From: Salinivibrio kushneri
GTDB taxonomy: Bacteria > Pseudomonadota > Gammaproteobacteria > Enterobacterales > Vibrionaceae
DNA: 64,000 bases
Direction: 5' to 3'
Assembly: GCF_005280275.1 (NCBI RefSeq)
Contig: NZ_CP040022.1
Span: 310,001-374,000, forward strand
Under the pieces are notes generated by a model. The model ran no database searches, was not told the DNA's origin, and worked only from the letters and a program-made list of their open reading frames with translations. This document shows positions 52,843-61,539 of the stretch, in pieces (the first letter of the stretch is position 1; each line of letters opens with the position of its first letter). Both the position numbers and the translations under genes were made by a program.

Positions 52843-55419
52843 TTATCCATCTGAGGAGGAGCGCAGGCTTTTCTCTTGCAATATCGCCGTCGGTTGCACA
52901 CTGTCCATGCGCTCAACATAAGCCTGATATTGTTGGAACGGAAGCGGCCGAGAGTAATAATAGCCTTGTGACACATCGACGCCATACCGGCGTAACAGGG
53001 CCTCCGCTTCCTCTGTTTCCACGCCCTCAGCAACAACCATTACCCCTAGTGAGCGGGCCATGTCTGTGGTGGCGCGAACAATGCTTTGATGACGGCCGCT
53101 CTTGTGCAGATCTCGCACAAAACTGCGATCAATTTTAAGCTCAGTGAATGGGAGTTGAGAAAGGAAATACAACGAGGAATAGCCCGTGCCGTAATCATCG
53201 ATCGATACTTCAATCCCACTGGCAGACAGTGCTGAAATCAGTTGTTTTAGCCAGTTATAGTCCTCGACCATCACTGATTCTGTCAGTTCCAACGAGATGA
53301 GGTTTGTCGGTATATGATATCGGTGCGCCAGCTCGACCACACGATTAGCCAGATCCGGTATATAAATATCAGACGCACTGATATTGATGGAAAGGCGGCG
53401 GCAATGGCCGTTACGGATAAGCTGCGCTTGTTGTTGAAACGCGCGTTTCATCACCCATAAAGTAAGATTATTAATGATCCCAACATCTTCCGCCATTTGC
53501 ACAAAGACTTCAGGCGATATTTGCCCGTACTCAGGGTGCGTCCAGCGCGCTAAGACTTCCGAACCATGGATAGAGCCAGTGCGCAAGTCAATCTGCGGTT
53601 GATGATAAAGCTCGAGCTGATCATTCTCGATGGCGTCTCTTAAATCGGTCACGAGTGAAACATGCAGTTGATGATGTCGCTGCTCGTCGGAGTTAAAGCG
53701 TGCATAGTGAGTAGTGAGTGACTGGTGTTGAGCAATAGCGCTTAGGGCACGGCTGATTAATAAGCTCGGATGATCACCATCGGTGGGGCAGTGACAAACA
53801 CCAACCCGTACTTTCACTTGTGTGACAAACGCGCCAACACACAATTCACCATTTAACTCTTTAATCAGCGCGTCGATGATACGGTCACACGTTGCGCTGT
53901 CAGCATCATCCATTAAAAAAGCAAATACGCCTTCTTTTAAGCAGCCCAAGCGATAATCTGGCCTGTCACTGTCCGTTCTTATACAGATCACAGGGGGTAC
54001 AGCCAGGACATCACTGATACGCTCCGCAATCGCGGTGATGTATTCCTCTCGAGCGTGCTCATCTAAATACGGTAAGAGGCTGGTATAATTATCTACCGAG
54101 AGACAATATAAATTGAAACTCATATTCCGACTGATCAAGTCGTCGATCATCATATGTAATACATTATTATTCGGTAAATAGCTTAAGGTATCGTGGGTGA
54201 GCGCTTGCATTTCTTGTAACCGTTGGCACCGGAAACGCTCGGCTAACGCCAAAGTAAACAAGATCATGGTCATTCCCAGCGACATCATCAGGGCATAACG
54301 TGATAGTAAGCTGTATTCAACGTAATTGAGCATCAAGGCATAAAGCATCACGCCACCCACTATGGCGGGGATCCAGCTGAAGGCAAAAAGCAAGAGCCAA
54401 GACTTTCTCGGTTGCCATTGCAACCATAGGTAGTAGGCTAGCAAGCCATAAACTGGTAATTGCGCGATAAAAACGAATGACAGTGACACATACGTCGGGG
54501 TAATAAAACTTAATACAGCTAAGCCAAATAGCCCTCCACAAGTCATATAAAACAGTGATCTGGCACGCTGATAAAGCCGACTTCGCTCAAAGTCTAAAAA
54601 ATAATAAGTAAACCACAATCCCGCCATGAGTAAGCAAACGGCCAACGCAACCAAGTGGTTACTGATGACTATTTGAACCGTATCTGGCAAAAAGTAACGA
54701 CTGAAACCGTGATTCACGCTCACGAGCATCGCGCTCATTAGGGCAACGGGAACAAAAATGAGATAGACGCGCTGACGACTATAGACATACACCCCAGCAC
54801 TATACAGCGCGACCATAAACGTAAAGGTGACAAATCCCCCCCAGACCAAATGTACCGATCTAGACAGATGATCAAACGCGTGGTGCGACATTACACTTAA
54901 CGGCATGATCGCCATATCATTCGAGGTAACTTTGAGCAGTAATTGGTTGTCACGATCAGGGAGTAAATTGACCGGAATGGAATCAGGCATTGGCAAGCGA
55001 TTCAAGCGTGCCGGTGTTTTATCCCCTGCTTTTATCTGTGAGCGCACCTGATCGCTATCCAAGATATGGTACGCGTCCAAATAGTCAATCAGTGGGTTAT
55101 CGGTGAGCACATGAATGTCGCGCTCAGCCAAGCCACGATAATTAAAATCAAGCTTGATCCAATAGGTTTGATAAGCCAGCTTCCACGGAATGTCACGCGC
55201 GCTATCGGCTGGCGTAAACGGCGCATGATCCAACACATAGTTAAGAGAGAGATCGTTGGTTTCATCAATGAAATAGCTATAGTCGGTGCTGACCAGTGAT
55301 TGCGCAGGGGCGGTGGTGCGGCTCAAACTCGTCATCCAAAACCCGACAGCCAATACAACCACCAATGTGAACAAGGTCGTCACCCAAATAAGGGGCTGCC
55401 GAGACTGTAGTGCGTGCAT
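52843..55419 (-). CDS. 7TM-DISM sensor EAL protein, probable c-di-GMP phosphodiesterase
   Basis: The ATG at 55419 has AAGGAG 9 bases upstream (858 residues). Layout: N-terminal anchor helix, a periplasmic 7TMR-DISM extracellular domain of about 150 residues (WIKLDFNYRG, VLTDNPLIDYLDAYH), seven transmembrane helices (about 195-395), a GGDEF-like domain that has lost its signature (CLKEGVFAFL in its place) and an EAL domain (about 600-850). EAL residues are retained: SEVLARW, SINISASDI, LELTESV, IDDYGTGYSS, LKIDRSFV, AEGVETEEA, SQGYYYSRPL. It should be a phosphodiesterase responding to a periplasmic ligand, often a carbohydrate in this sensor family. Tail-to-tail with murQ (13-base gap). Confidence 0.92.
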   Translation of the reverse strand: MHALQSRQPLIWVTTLFTLVVVLAVGFWMTSLSRTTAPAQSLVSTDYSYFIDETNDLSLNYVLDHAPFTPADSARDIPWKLAYQTYWIKLDFNYRGLAERDIHVLTDNPLIDYLDAYHILDSDQVRSQIKAGDKTPARLNRLPMPDSIPVNLLPDRDNQLLLKVTSNDMAIMPLSVMSHHAFDHLSRSVHLVWGGFVTFTFMVALYSAGVYVYSRQRVYLIFVPVALMSAMLVSVNHGFSRYFLPDTVQIVISNHLVALAVCLLMAGLWFTYYFLDFERSRLYQRARSLFYMTCGGLFGLAVLSFITPTYVSLSFVFIAQLPVYGLLAYYLWLQWQPRKSWLLLFAFSWIPAIVGGVMLYALMLNYVEYSLLSRYALMMSLGMTMILFTLALAERFRCQRLQEMQALTHDTLSYLPNNNVLHMMIDDLISRNMSFNLYCLSVDNYTSLLPYLDEHAREEYITAIAERISDVLAVPPVICIRTDSDRPDYRLGCLKEGVFAFLMDDADSATCDRIIDALIKELNGELCVGAFVTQVKVRVGVCHCPTDGDHPSLLISRALSAIAQHQSLTTHYARFNSDEQRHHQLHVSLVTDLRDAIENDQLELYHQPQIDLRTGSIHGSEVLARWTHPEYGQISPEVFVQMAEDVGIINNLTLWVMKRAFQQQAQLIRNGHCRRLSINISASDIYIPDLANRVVELAHRYHIPTNLISLELTESVMVEDYNWLKQLISALSASGIEVSIDDYGTGYSSLYFLSQLPFTELKIDRSFVRDLHKSGRHQSIVRATTDMARSLGVMVVAEGVETEEAEALLRRYGVDVSQGYYYSRPLPFQQYQAYVERMDSVQPTAILQEKSLRSSSDG

Positions 55420-55752
55420 AAACATACACTCCTTAACCAAAAACGAGTCTGCCGCCCGAGGTTACTCCCCTTCCCTTGTACTTCTTGCGATTTGATCTGC
55501 TCGGAATGCTGGCGGGACGTAATAAAAATAGATAGTGATGGCTACTTTTTCAAACAGAGCGCCTTTAAAAACGCTGCCTATACGATTAATCAGAGGGTTA
55601 CATAGCGCGTCGTAGAAGCCAAAACAAATGAACATAAGTTTTAAAATGGAACATTTGTTCAATCATCATAAGCGCGATACACTGAGACCCATTACAGTGA
55701 GCCGTACTGTGTGCGGTGAGTTTGATCCGATCGATGAGCGAGACTAACATCC
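55420..55752. other. divergent intergenic region with candidate SorC operator
   Basis: No gene is seen in this 333-base region between the EAL gene and the SorC-type regulator. An AT-rich part carries the inverted repeat GAACA-TT-TGTTC at 55649-55660 and a further ATGAACAT at 55628-55635. Similar half-sites (TGTTCA) recur upstream of tal. Confidence 0.4.
55649..55660. promoter_or_regulatory. candidate operator of the SorC-type regulator
   Basis: A short inverted repeat GAACATTTGTTC, arms of 5 bases, lies about 92 bases upstream of the regulator start. The half-site TGTTCA also occurs at 56878-56883 before tal, inside another imperfect repeat ATCTG-N8-CAGAT (56875-56892). Whether these bind the regulator is inference. 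Confidence 0.35.
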
Positions 55753-56769
55753 ATGAGTACGCCAACGTCCCCAGATAACGTTCACGAAGACACAGATTTG
55801 CTGACCGAAATCGCCATTCTGTATTACCAGCAAAGCGCTACCCAAGAGGAGATCGCACGCAAATACAAAATAAGTCGCCCCAAAGTCAGCCGTCTACTCC
55901 GAAAAGCACGCGAGGAAGGGATCGTTGAAATCACGGTGAAGTTTCACCCCGTGCATAGCGCGCAATTAGAACAAAGGCTCATGGCGCGATTTAATCTCAA
56001 ACGTGCATTAATTTCTCTCGACCAACCCAGTCCCGAAGAGCAGCGCACTCAAGTCGCGACCCTGGTTTCCACTTATTTGGATGGCAACCTTAACGACGGC
56101 ATGGTAGTCGCAGTGGGGCAAGGTCAAAACGTCGCGGCGGTTGCTGATCACCCAGGGGTCGTCTCTCATCGCCAAACGCGCTTTGTTTGTGCTATCGGCG
56201 GTACCCACCGAAGTGGTGATGCCTTTAACGCGGATCATATTTGCCGGCGTCTCGCCAAAAAATTTGGTGGCAGCAGTGAAACCCTGTATGCCCCCGCCTA
56301 CGTCGATAACGAGTCAATCCAACAAGTGTTTGTCTCTCACCCCAATATCAGTGAAACCTTGAATCAGGCGAGAAAGGCAGAGTTTGCACTGGTCGGCATT
56401 GGCGATATGGACGAAAATAGTCATATGGTCAAATTGGGTTGCTTTACCGCACGCGAGTTTGTTGAAGCACGGGTGAATCATGGTATTGTCGGAGACATCG
56501 GCGGTTTTGATTTCTTCCGACTTGACGGGCAACCCACGGATAACCTGATGCGTGGCCGTGTGGTTGGACTGGCGATGCCAGATTTGGCACGTATTCCGAG
56601 TGTTATTGCCATGGCGAGCGAGAGTCGCAAAGCCTTATCGATACTCGGAGCGCTGAGAACGGGCGTTATCGATGTACTCGCGACCAGTGCAAGCTGCGCA
56701 ATGGCCTTGCTGAATATGTCCGAGCCTGCACCTGATGAAAGCGTGTTCACATTTCAACAGGATGAGTAA
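55753..56769 (+). CDS. SorC-family (sugar-binding) transcriptional regulator
   Basis: A 338-residue regulator. HTH at about 30-55: QEEIARKYKISRPKVSRLLRKAREEGIVEI. The C-terminal sugar-phosphate-binding domain (about 70-325) has the NagB/SorC-type fold, with segments VCAIGGTHRSGDAFNADHI and VGIGDM. It lies 180 bases upstream of tal-tkt on the same strand, so it most likely regulates the non-oxidative pentose phosphate genes in response to a phosphorylated sugar. The start ATG has a weak RBS. Confidence 0.88.
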   Translation: MSTPTSPDNVHEDTDLLTEIAILYYQQSATQEEIARKYKISRPKVSRLLRKAREEGIVEITVKFHPVHSAQLEQRLMARFNLKRALISLDQPSPEEQRTQVATLVSTYLDGNLNDGMVVAVGQGQNVAAVADHPGVVSHRQTRFVCAIGGTHRSGDAFNADHICRRLAKKFGGSSETLYAPAYVDNESIQQVFVSHPNISETLNQARKAEFALVGIGDMDENSHMVKLGCFTAREFVEARVNHGIVGDIGGFDFFRLDGQPTDNLMRGRVVGLAMPDLARIPSVIAMASESRKALSILGALRTGVIDVLATSASCAMALLNMSEPAPDESVFTFQQDE

Positions 56770-56817
56770 ATTCGTGACCAAAGAGTGAGACGTAACTCTC
56801 TTTATATCGCAATACAA

Positions 56818-56846
56818 TTGACAAGTGGCGTAAAAAACTCAAAGAT
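56818..56846 (+). promoter_or_regulatory. candidate tal promoter
   Basis: A perfect -35 hexamer TTGACA at 56818-56823 and a 17-base spacer lead to a poor -10 (AAAGAT, 56841-56846). The repeat ATCTG-N8-CAGAT lies about 30 bases further on. Confidence 0.4.
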
Positions 56847-56949
56847 CGTCACATCATTTGCTCAGACGCGTTGCATCTGTTCATATTCAGATCAAGCGTT
56901 AGCACGTAACTCGGCGTCTGGGCCTACCACGTAAAGAAGGTGAGTGAAG

Positions 56950-57900
56950 ATGAGCAACAAACTGGACCAACTCCGTGCCCTAACCACAGTGGTCGCTGAC
57001 ACAGGCGACATCGAAGCGATTAAAAAATACCAACCGCAAGATGCCACAACCAACCCTTCTCTGATCCTCAAAGCCGCGCAAATCAAAGAATATGCGCCGC
57101 TGATCGATGAAGCGATTGCTTATGCAAAATCACACAGCAGCGACGCAGACCAACAGGTTGCCGATACCTGTGACCGTCTCGCCGTCAATATTGGTAAAGA
57201 AATCCTCAACGTGATCCCTGGCCGTATTTCTACCGAGGTAGATGCACGTTTGTCTTACGACACAGACGCGAGTGTGGCTAAAGCGCGCAAGCTTATCAGT
57301 ATGTACAACGAAGCGGGGATCAGTAACGAGCGCATTCTGATCAAACTGGCGTCAACTTGGGAAGGCATCCGCGCCGCAGAAATCCTGGAAAAAGAAGGGA
57401 TCAACTGTAACCTGACGCTCTTATTCTCATTCGCACAAGCACGTGCCTGTGCCGAAGCGGGTGCTTACCTGATTTCACCGTTTGTGGGCCGCATCATGGA
57501 TTGGTACAAAGCCAAAGAAGGCCGCGATTTTGAGGCGGCTGAAGACCCAGGTGTTAAATCCGTCACCACCATCTACAACTACTACAAAGCCCACGGCTAC
57601 GACACCGTCGTGATGGGCGCGAGCTTCCGTAACACGGGCGAGATTTTAGAGCTGGCTGGCTGCGATCGTCTCACCATCAGCCCACAGCTTCTCCAAGAGC
57701 TGAGCGACGCCGACGGTGACGTGCCTGTGAAACTCAAAGACGCGGGAGCCACCGAGCAACGCCCAGCGCGTATGACGCACGCCGAATTCTTATGGGAGCA
57801 CAACCAAGACGCGATGGCGGTTGAGAAGCTCGCAGAAGGCATCCGCAATTTCGCGGTTGACCAAGGCAAGCTTGAAGATATGATTCGCGAACAACTGTGA
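56950..57900 (+). CDS. tal: transaldolase
   Basis: The ATG at 56950 (AAGG about 10 bases upstream) gives 316 residues, the TalB-type length. [12 protein letters not shown] near 34 and [30 protein letters not shown] near 130-160, where the Lys of IKLAST forms the Schiff base, plus [12 protein letters not shown] near 177. It transfers a dihydroxyacetone unit between sugar phosphates in the pentose phosphate pathway. Followed by a hairpin terminator and tkt. Confidence 0.96.
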   Translation: MSNKLDQLRALTTVVADTGDIEAIKKYQPQDATTNPSLILKAAQIKEYAPLIDEAIAYAKSHSSDADQQVADTCDRLAVNIGKEILNVIPGRISTEVDARLSYDTDASVAKARKLISMYNEAGISNERILIKLASTWEGIRAAEILEKEGINCNLTLLFSFAQARACAEAGAYLISPFVGRIMDWYKAKEGRDFEAAEDPGVKSVTTIYNYYKAHGYDTVVMGASFRNTGEILELAGCDRLTISPQLLQELSDADGDVPVKLKDAGATEQRPARMTHAEFLWEHNQDAMAVEKLAEGIRNFAVDQGKLEDMIREQL

Positions 57901-57927
57901 TCCAACACAAAGCGTGATTTAACACAA

Positions 57928-57951
57928 TAAAAGCGGCTCAGCCCGCTTTTA
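57928..57951 (+). terminator. hairpin between tal and tkt, probably attenuating
   Basis: A 9-bp stem, TAAAAGCGG / CCGCTTTTA, loop CTCAGC; the T-run is within the 3' arm (CTTTTA). It lies 28 bases after tal. Because tkt follows closely with no obvious promoter in between, it may be a partial terminator. It also makes the upstream ATG at 57951 unlikely as the tkt start. Confidence 0.7.
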
Positions 57952-57998
57952 TGATACTGTTTGACCCTATTTCACCTGTTCAACCTGTAGGTAAACAC

Positions 57999-59993
57999 AT
58001 GGAACGCAAAATGCTAGCTAACGCCATCCGCGCCCTTGCGATGGACGGTGTGCAAAAAGCCAAATCTGGTCACCCAGGCGCCCCAATGGGCATGGCTGAT
58101 ATCGCCGAAGTCTTGTGGCGCGACCACATGAACCACAACCCACAAAACCCAGATTGGGCCAACCGTGACCGTTTCGTACTGTCAAACGGCCACGGCTCTA
58201 TGCTGATTTATTCGTTACTGCACCTGACCGGCTATGGCGTATCCATTGACGATCTTAAACAGTTCCGTCAATTGCACTCGAATACCCCAGGCCACCCTGA
58301 ATATGGTTACGCGCCGGGTATTGAAACCACTACAGGTCCTCTCGGCCAGGGCATTACCAATGCCGTGGGTATGGCAGTGGCAGAGAAATCGCTCGCGGCG
58401 CAATTTAACCGCGACGGCCATGACATTGTCGACCATCACACCTACGCATTCTTGGGTGATGGCTGCTTGATGGAAGGTATCTCGCACGAAGCATGCTCAC
58501 TCGCCGGCACCCTAGGCCTGGGCAAACTGATCGCTTTCTGGGATGACAACGGCATTTCTATCGACGGTCATGTGGAAGGTTGGTTCTCTGACGATACCGC
58601 GAAACGCTTTGAATCTTATGGCTGGCACGTGATCCCTGCCGTCGACGGCCATGATTCGGCAGCCATTCAAGCGGCCATCGAAGCGGCAAAAGCAGAAACT
58701 GGCAAGCCGACATTGATCTGCACCAAGACCACCATCGGTTACGGCTCACCCAACAAAGCAGGCAGCCACGACTGCCACGGTGCGCCACTGGGTGATGACG
58801 AAGTACAAGCCGCGCGTGAGTTCCTCGGTTGGGAGCATGGCCCATTTGAGATCCCACAAGATATTTACGCACAGTGGGACGCCAAAGAAGCCGGTGCGGC
58901 CAAAGAAGCCGCATGGAACGAGAAATTCGCGGCGTATCAGGCACAGTATCCAGAGCTAGCCGCTGAGTTTACTCGTCGCATGAAGGGTGAGCTGCCAAGC
59001 AACTGGGACAGCGAAACCCAAAAGCTCATCAAAGATCTACAGGCCAACCCAGCCAAAATTGCATCGCGTAAAGCGTCACAAAACGTGTTAGAAGCATTTG
59101 GCAAGCTACTGCCAGAACTGCTCGGTGGCTCTGCTGACTTGGCACCGTCTAACTTAACCATGTGGTCAGGCTCTAAAGCGATCAGCGCAGACGATGCTAG
59201 CGGTAACTACCTGCACTACGGTGTGCGTGAGTTTGGTATGACCGCCATTATCAACGGTATTGCCCTGCACGGCGGTTTTGTACCTTACGGCGCAACCTTC
59301 CTGATCTTTATGGAGTACGCCCGTAACGCGATGCGCATGGCCGCGTTGATGAAGGTGCAAAACATTCAAGTGTATACCCACGACTCGATTGGCCTGGGTG
59401 AAGATGGTCCAACTCACCAGCCGGTTGAGCAAATGGCCACTTTGCGCCAAACGCCGAATATGAGCATGTGGCGCCCGTGTGACCAAGTTGAATCTGCGGT
59501 CGCGTGGAAAGCAGCGGTTGAGCGTAAAGACGGCCCAAGTGCCTTGGTGTTCTCGCGTCAAGGCCTGGCTCAGCAAGAGCGTGATGAAGCACAATTGGCT
59601 AACATTGCCAAAGGTGGCTACATCCTAAAAGATGCAGCGGGTAAGCCTGATCTGATCTTGATTGCGACCGGCTCTGAAGTCGAATTGGCGATGGAATCAG
59701 CCGCGAAACTAAGCGAAGCCGGCAAACAAGTGCGTGTCGTCTCTATGCCAAGCACTGACTTGTTCGATAAGCAAGATGCCGCCTACCGCGAGTCCGTGCT
59801 GCCATCAGACGTGACAGCACGTATTGCCATTGAAGCGGGTATCGCCGACTACTGGTACAAGTACGTGGGTCTAGACGGCCGCGTTGTCGGTATGACCACC
59901 TTCGGTGAGTCCGCACCGGCTGACGAGCTGTTCAAGATGTTCGGCTTTACCGTTGAAAACGTGGTTAACACCGCTGAAGAGTTGCTCGCTTAA
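57999..59993 (+). CDS. tkt: transketolase
   Basis: The ATG at 57999 (TAGG 7 bases upstream) gives [17 protein letters not shown] and 664 residues, the E. coli TktA length; an in-frame ATG at 57951 adds 16 unrelated residues and lies in the terminator. ThDP-binding GDGCLMEG with the downstream N-D motif (around 155-185), [17 protein letters not shown] near 27, and the catalytic [17 protein letters not shown] near 469. Transfers two-carbon ketol units in the pentose phosphate pathway together with the adjacent transaldolase. Confidence 0.97.
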   Translation: MERKMLANAIRALAMDGVQKAKSGHPGAPMGMADIAEVLWRDHMNHNPQNPDWANRDRFVLSNGHGSMLIYSLLHLTGYGVSIDDLKQFRQLHSNTPGHPEYGYAPGIETTTGPLGQGITNAVGMAVAEKSLAAQFNRDGHDIVDHHTYAFLGDGCLMEGISHEACSLAGTLGLGKLIAFWDDNGISIDGHVEGWFSDDTAKRFESYGWHVIPAVDGHDSAAIQAAIEAAKAETGKPTLICTKTTIGYGSPNKAGSHDCHGAPLGDDEVQAAREFLGWEHGPFEIPQDIYAQWDAKEAGAAKEAAWNEKFAAYQAQYPELAAEFTRRMKGELPSNWDSETQKLIKDLQANPAKIASRKASQNVLEAFGKLLPELLGGSADLAPSNLTMWSGSKAISADDASGNYLHYGVREFGMTAIINGIALHGGFVPYGATFLIFMEYARNAMRMAALMKVQNIQVYTHDSIGLGEDGPTHQPVEQMATLRQTPNMSMWRPCDQVESAVAWKAAVERKDGPSALVFSRQGLAQQERDEAQLANIAKGGYILKDAAGKPDLILIATGSEVELAMESAAKLSEAGKQVRVVSMPSTDLFDKQDAAYRESVLPSDVTARIAIEAGIADYWYKYVGLDGRVVGMTTFGESAPADELFKMFGFTVENVVNTAEELLA

Positions 59994-60022
59994 TCGCATC
60001 TCTACGGCACGTTAATTCTGCG

Positions 60023-60053
60023 AAGGCCAGTCAGCAATGACTGGCCTTTTTTC
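60023..60053 (+). terminator. Rho-independent terminator of tkt
   Basis: An 11-bp perfect stem, AAGGCCAGTCA / TGACTGGCCTT, loop GCAA, followed by TTTTCT. Confidence 0.92.
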
Positions 60054-60110
60054 TATCCTCGCTTCTCGCATCCTGCAACCCATGCTGTAACAGCGACAGA
60101 TGCAGCGCGC

Positions 60111-60299
60111 TTATAGAAAGCGACTCGCCGAGGGACGCACATTAGCATCCAGAGTATCCACCCCTATGTCATTTTGAAGGTGGGCTGGCATCGATGCGAT
60201 TGACACTGCTTTCGGTTTATGGCTCATACCAACTCGCCCTTGAACACCTTGAATAATCGCCAATAACATTGAGGTAACGCCCTTTTTCATTTCTTTCAT
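60111..60299 (-). CDS. small ORF divergent from soxR, likely SoxR-controlled
   Basis: A 62-residue frame beginning MKEMKKGVTSMLLAIIQG, with GAGGGG about 8 bases before the ATG. A short hydrophobic helix (9-18) is followed by a polar tail containing LQNDIGVDTL, faintly reminiscent of the DUF1127 ending (xDIGL), though I would not assign it. It is transcribed away from soxR, from a promoter that overlaps a SoxR box with the 19-base spacer expected for MerR-family activation. That makes it a candidate SoxR target gene of unknown function. Confidence 0.6.
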   Translation of the reverse strand: MKEMKKGVTSMLLAIIQGVQGRVGMSHKPKAVSIASMPAHLQNDIGVDTLDANVRPSASRFL

Positions 60300-60337
60300 C
60301 GTGATTCCCCTCTCATTGTGTTGTGAAGATGCTAGTC

Positions 60338-60368
60338 AGGATAAAACCTCAAGTTATATTGAGGTAAA
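60338..60368 (-). promoter_or_regulatory. SoxR-type promoter with 19-base spacer
   Basis: On the minus strand, TTTACC (60368-60363) as -35 and TATCCT (60343-60338) as -10 are separated by 19 bases, the overlong spacing that MerR-family activators such as SoxR correct by distorting DNA. The spacer contains the SoxR box. The predicted transcript would start near 60331, about 30 bases before the small ORF. Confidence 0.65.
60347..60364. promoter_or_regulatory. SoxR box
   Basis: The 18-mer CCTCAAGTTATATTGAGG has 6-bp arms CCTCAA / TTGAGG and closely matches the soxS-promoter box of E. coli (CCTCAAGTTAACTTGAGG). It lies 34 bases before the soxR start and also within the promoter of the divergent small ORF. 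Confidence 0.85.
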
Positions 60369-60397
60369 CAAGGAGTGGCAGAAAAAGGTGAAAAAAG

Positions 60398-60874
60398 ATG
60401 GAAATGAGTGTTGGGCAAGTGGCAAAACGCGCGGGGGTAAAGGTGTCTACCCTGCATTTTTACGAACAAAAAGGCTTGATCGCCAGTTGGCGTAATGCGG
60501 GCAATCAACGCCGTTACGACCGTGCAGTGCTGCGTCGTCTTGCGGTGATTAAAGCTGCACAACATGTGGGGCTCTCACTTGAAGAGATAGGCGAAGCATT
60601 AAGTGAACTGCCCTCTCACCGAGCCCCCACCAAAGAGCAGTGGCGTGATATGGCACAGCGCTGGGATGCCACCCTCAATGAGCAAATCGCACGCTTACAG
60701 CAGTTACAGGCCAATTTAAGTGGCTGCATTGGCTGTGGCTGCCTATCAATGAAAACCTGCTCGCTCTATAACCCCAATGACGTGGTTGGTGAAGTCACCC
60801 AAGATGACAACGTGTTGAATCACCCGAAAATGGGGGTAACCCAACTGTTAAAAGACTGGGGAAAGAGACGATGA
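60398..60874 (+). CDS. soxR: redox-sensing MerR-family activator SoxR
   Basis: A 158-residue regulator. HTH of the MerR type in SVGQVAKRAGVKVSTLHFYEQKGLI (4-28), dimerisation helix about 77-108, and the [2Fe-2S] cluster motif C110-x2-C113-x-C115-x5-C121 (CIGCGCLSMKTC). SoxR is oxidised by redox-cycling compounds and superoxide and then activates its target promoter. No soxS is adjacent; instead a divergent small ORF shares the SoxR box. RBS is in AAAAAGATGGAAATG; the ATG at 60398 is preferred. Confidence 0.95.
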   Translation: MEMSVGQVAKRAGVKVSTLHFYEQKGLIASWRNAGNQRRYDRAVLRRLAVIKAAQHVGLSLEEIGEALSELPSHRAPTKEQWRDMAQRWDATLNEQIARLQQLQANLSGCIGCGCLSMKTCSLYNPNDVVGEVTQDDNVLNHPKMGVTQLLKDWGKRR

Positions 60875-61125
60875 GTAGCCCAACCGCAACGCTCCACCCA
60901 AGGATTAAATAAAAATACTCACAACGCTTTACATGTGGGTGGAATGCTGTATGGTGGACACAGCTCTGGAACATGGAGCATCAATGATACATCAAGTAAA
61001 AGTCAACATAAGCTACGCTATTATCAATATTATAGAGTTTCTAACGTTACCCGCTTTCGCTTTTAGACATTTCATCGACTCCGTTCAAAGCTATCCTATT
61101 TTTTGTAATTTAAGAGAGAATGATT
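60875..61125 (+). other. long leader region of the cold-shock gene
   Basis: About 250 bases without a good gene. An open frame at 60933 lacks an RBS. Long 5' leaders are typical of cspA-type mRNAs, where they act as temperature-sensing RNA structures; I did not identify a cold box or promoter by eye. Confidence 0.4.
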
Positions 61126-61338
61126 ATGTCTAATCAAGCAACTGGTATCGTAAAGTGGTTTAACGAAGAGAAAGGTTTCGGTTTCATCACTCGTGACAAC
61201 GGCGAAAAAGACGTGTTTGTACACTTCCGCGCGATCGTTGGCGAAGGTTTCAAAACCCTAACTGAAGGCCAGCGTGTGAACTTCACCGTTGAGCAAGGCC
61301 AAAAAGGCCCACAGGCTTCTGACGTTTCTGTAGCATAA
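61126..61338 (+). CDS. cold-shock protein, CspA family
   Basis: A 70-residue OB-fold protein (ATG at 61126; a frame start six bases upstream is less likely). RNP1 KGFGFIT (residues 16-22) and RNP2 VFVHF (residues 30-34) bind single-stranded RNA or [19 protein letters not shown] type start and end PQASDVSV are family-typical. It probably acts as an RNA chaperone. Followed by a terminator at 61359. Confidence 0.96.
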   Translation: MSNQATGIVKWFNEEKGFGFITRDNGEKDVFVHFRAIVGEGFKTLTEGQRVNFTVEQGQKGPQASDVSVA

Positions 61339-61358
61339 GAAATCAGACCTGATTGATA

Positions 61359-61383
61359 GAGGGCGCTCAGGCGCCCTTTTTTT
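61359..61383 (+). terminator. Rho-independent terminator of the cold-shock gene
   Basis: A 7-bp stem, AGGGCGC / GCGCCCT, loop TCAG, followed by TTTTTTG. Confidence 0.92.
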
Positions 61384-61450
61384 GTGCCTATGGTTTGGCG
61401 AATGTGATCAACACGGCGGATGGCAAACGATAGGCACAACACGTTTTCAC

Positions 61451-61497
61451 AAAAAAGCCCCAGCTGTCTGGTGTCTCACCAAGCTGGGGCTTTTTTA
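61451..61497. terminator. bidirectional terminator between the cold-shock gene and the TonB2 operon
   Basis: A 15-bp perfect stem, AAAAAAGCCCCAGCT / AGCTGGGGCTTTTTT (61451-61465 and 61482-61496), closed by a 16-base loop that can itself pair (GGTG-TCT-CACC). T-runs on both strands, so it ends the TPR gene on the minus strand and backs up the terminator of the cold-shock gene. Confidence 0.9.
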
Positions 61498-61539
61498 TCA
61501 GCGCAACCGACCAAGGTCACTCGCGACTTATGGCTTAAA

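Noticed and set aside
57951-57998. N-terminal extension of transketolase from ATG 57951
   Set aside because: The added residues have no counterpart in transketolases, and the start codon lies in the terminator hairpin.
59166-59594. 142-codon minus-strand ORF inside transketolase
   Set aside because: Antisense shadow of a highly conserved gene.
60933-61133. 66-codon ORF in the leader of the cold-shock gene
   Set aside because: No RBS, unlike-protein composition, and it lies in the expected untranslated leader and overlaps the cold-shock start.
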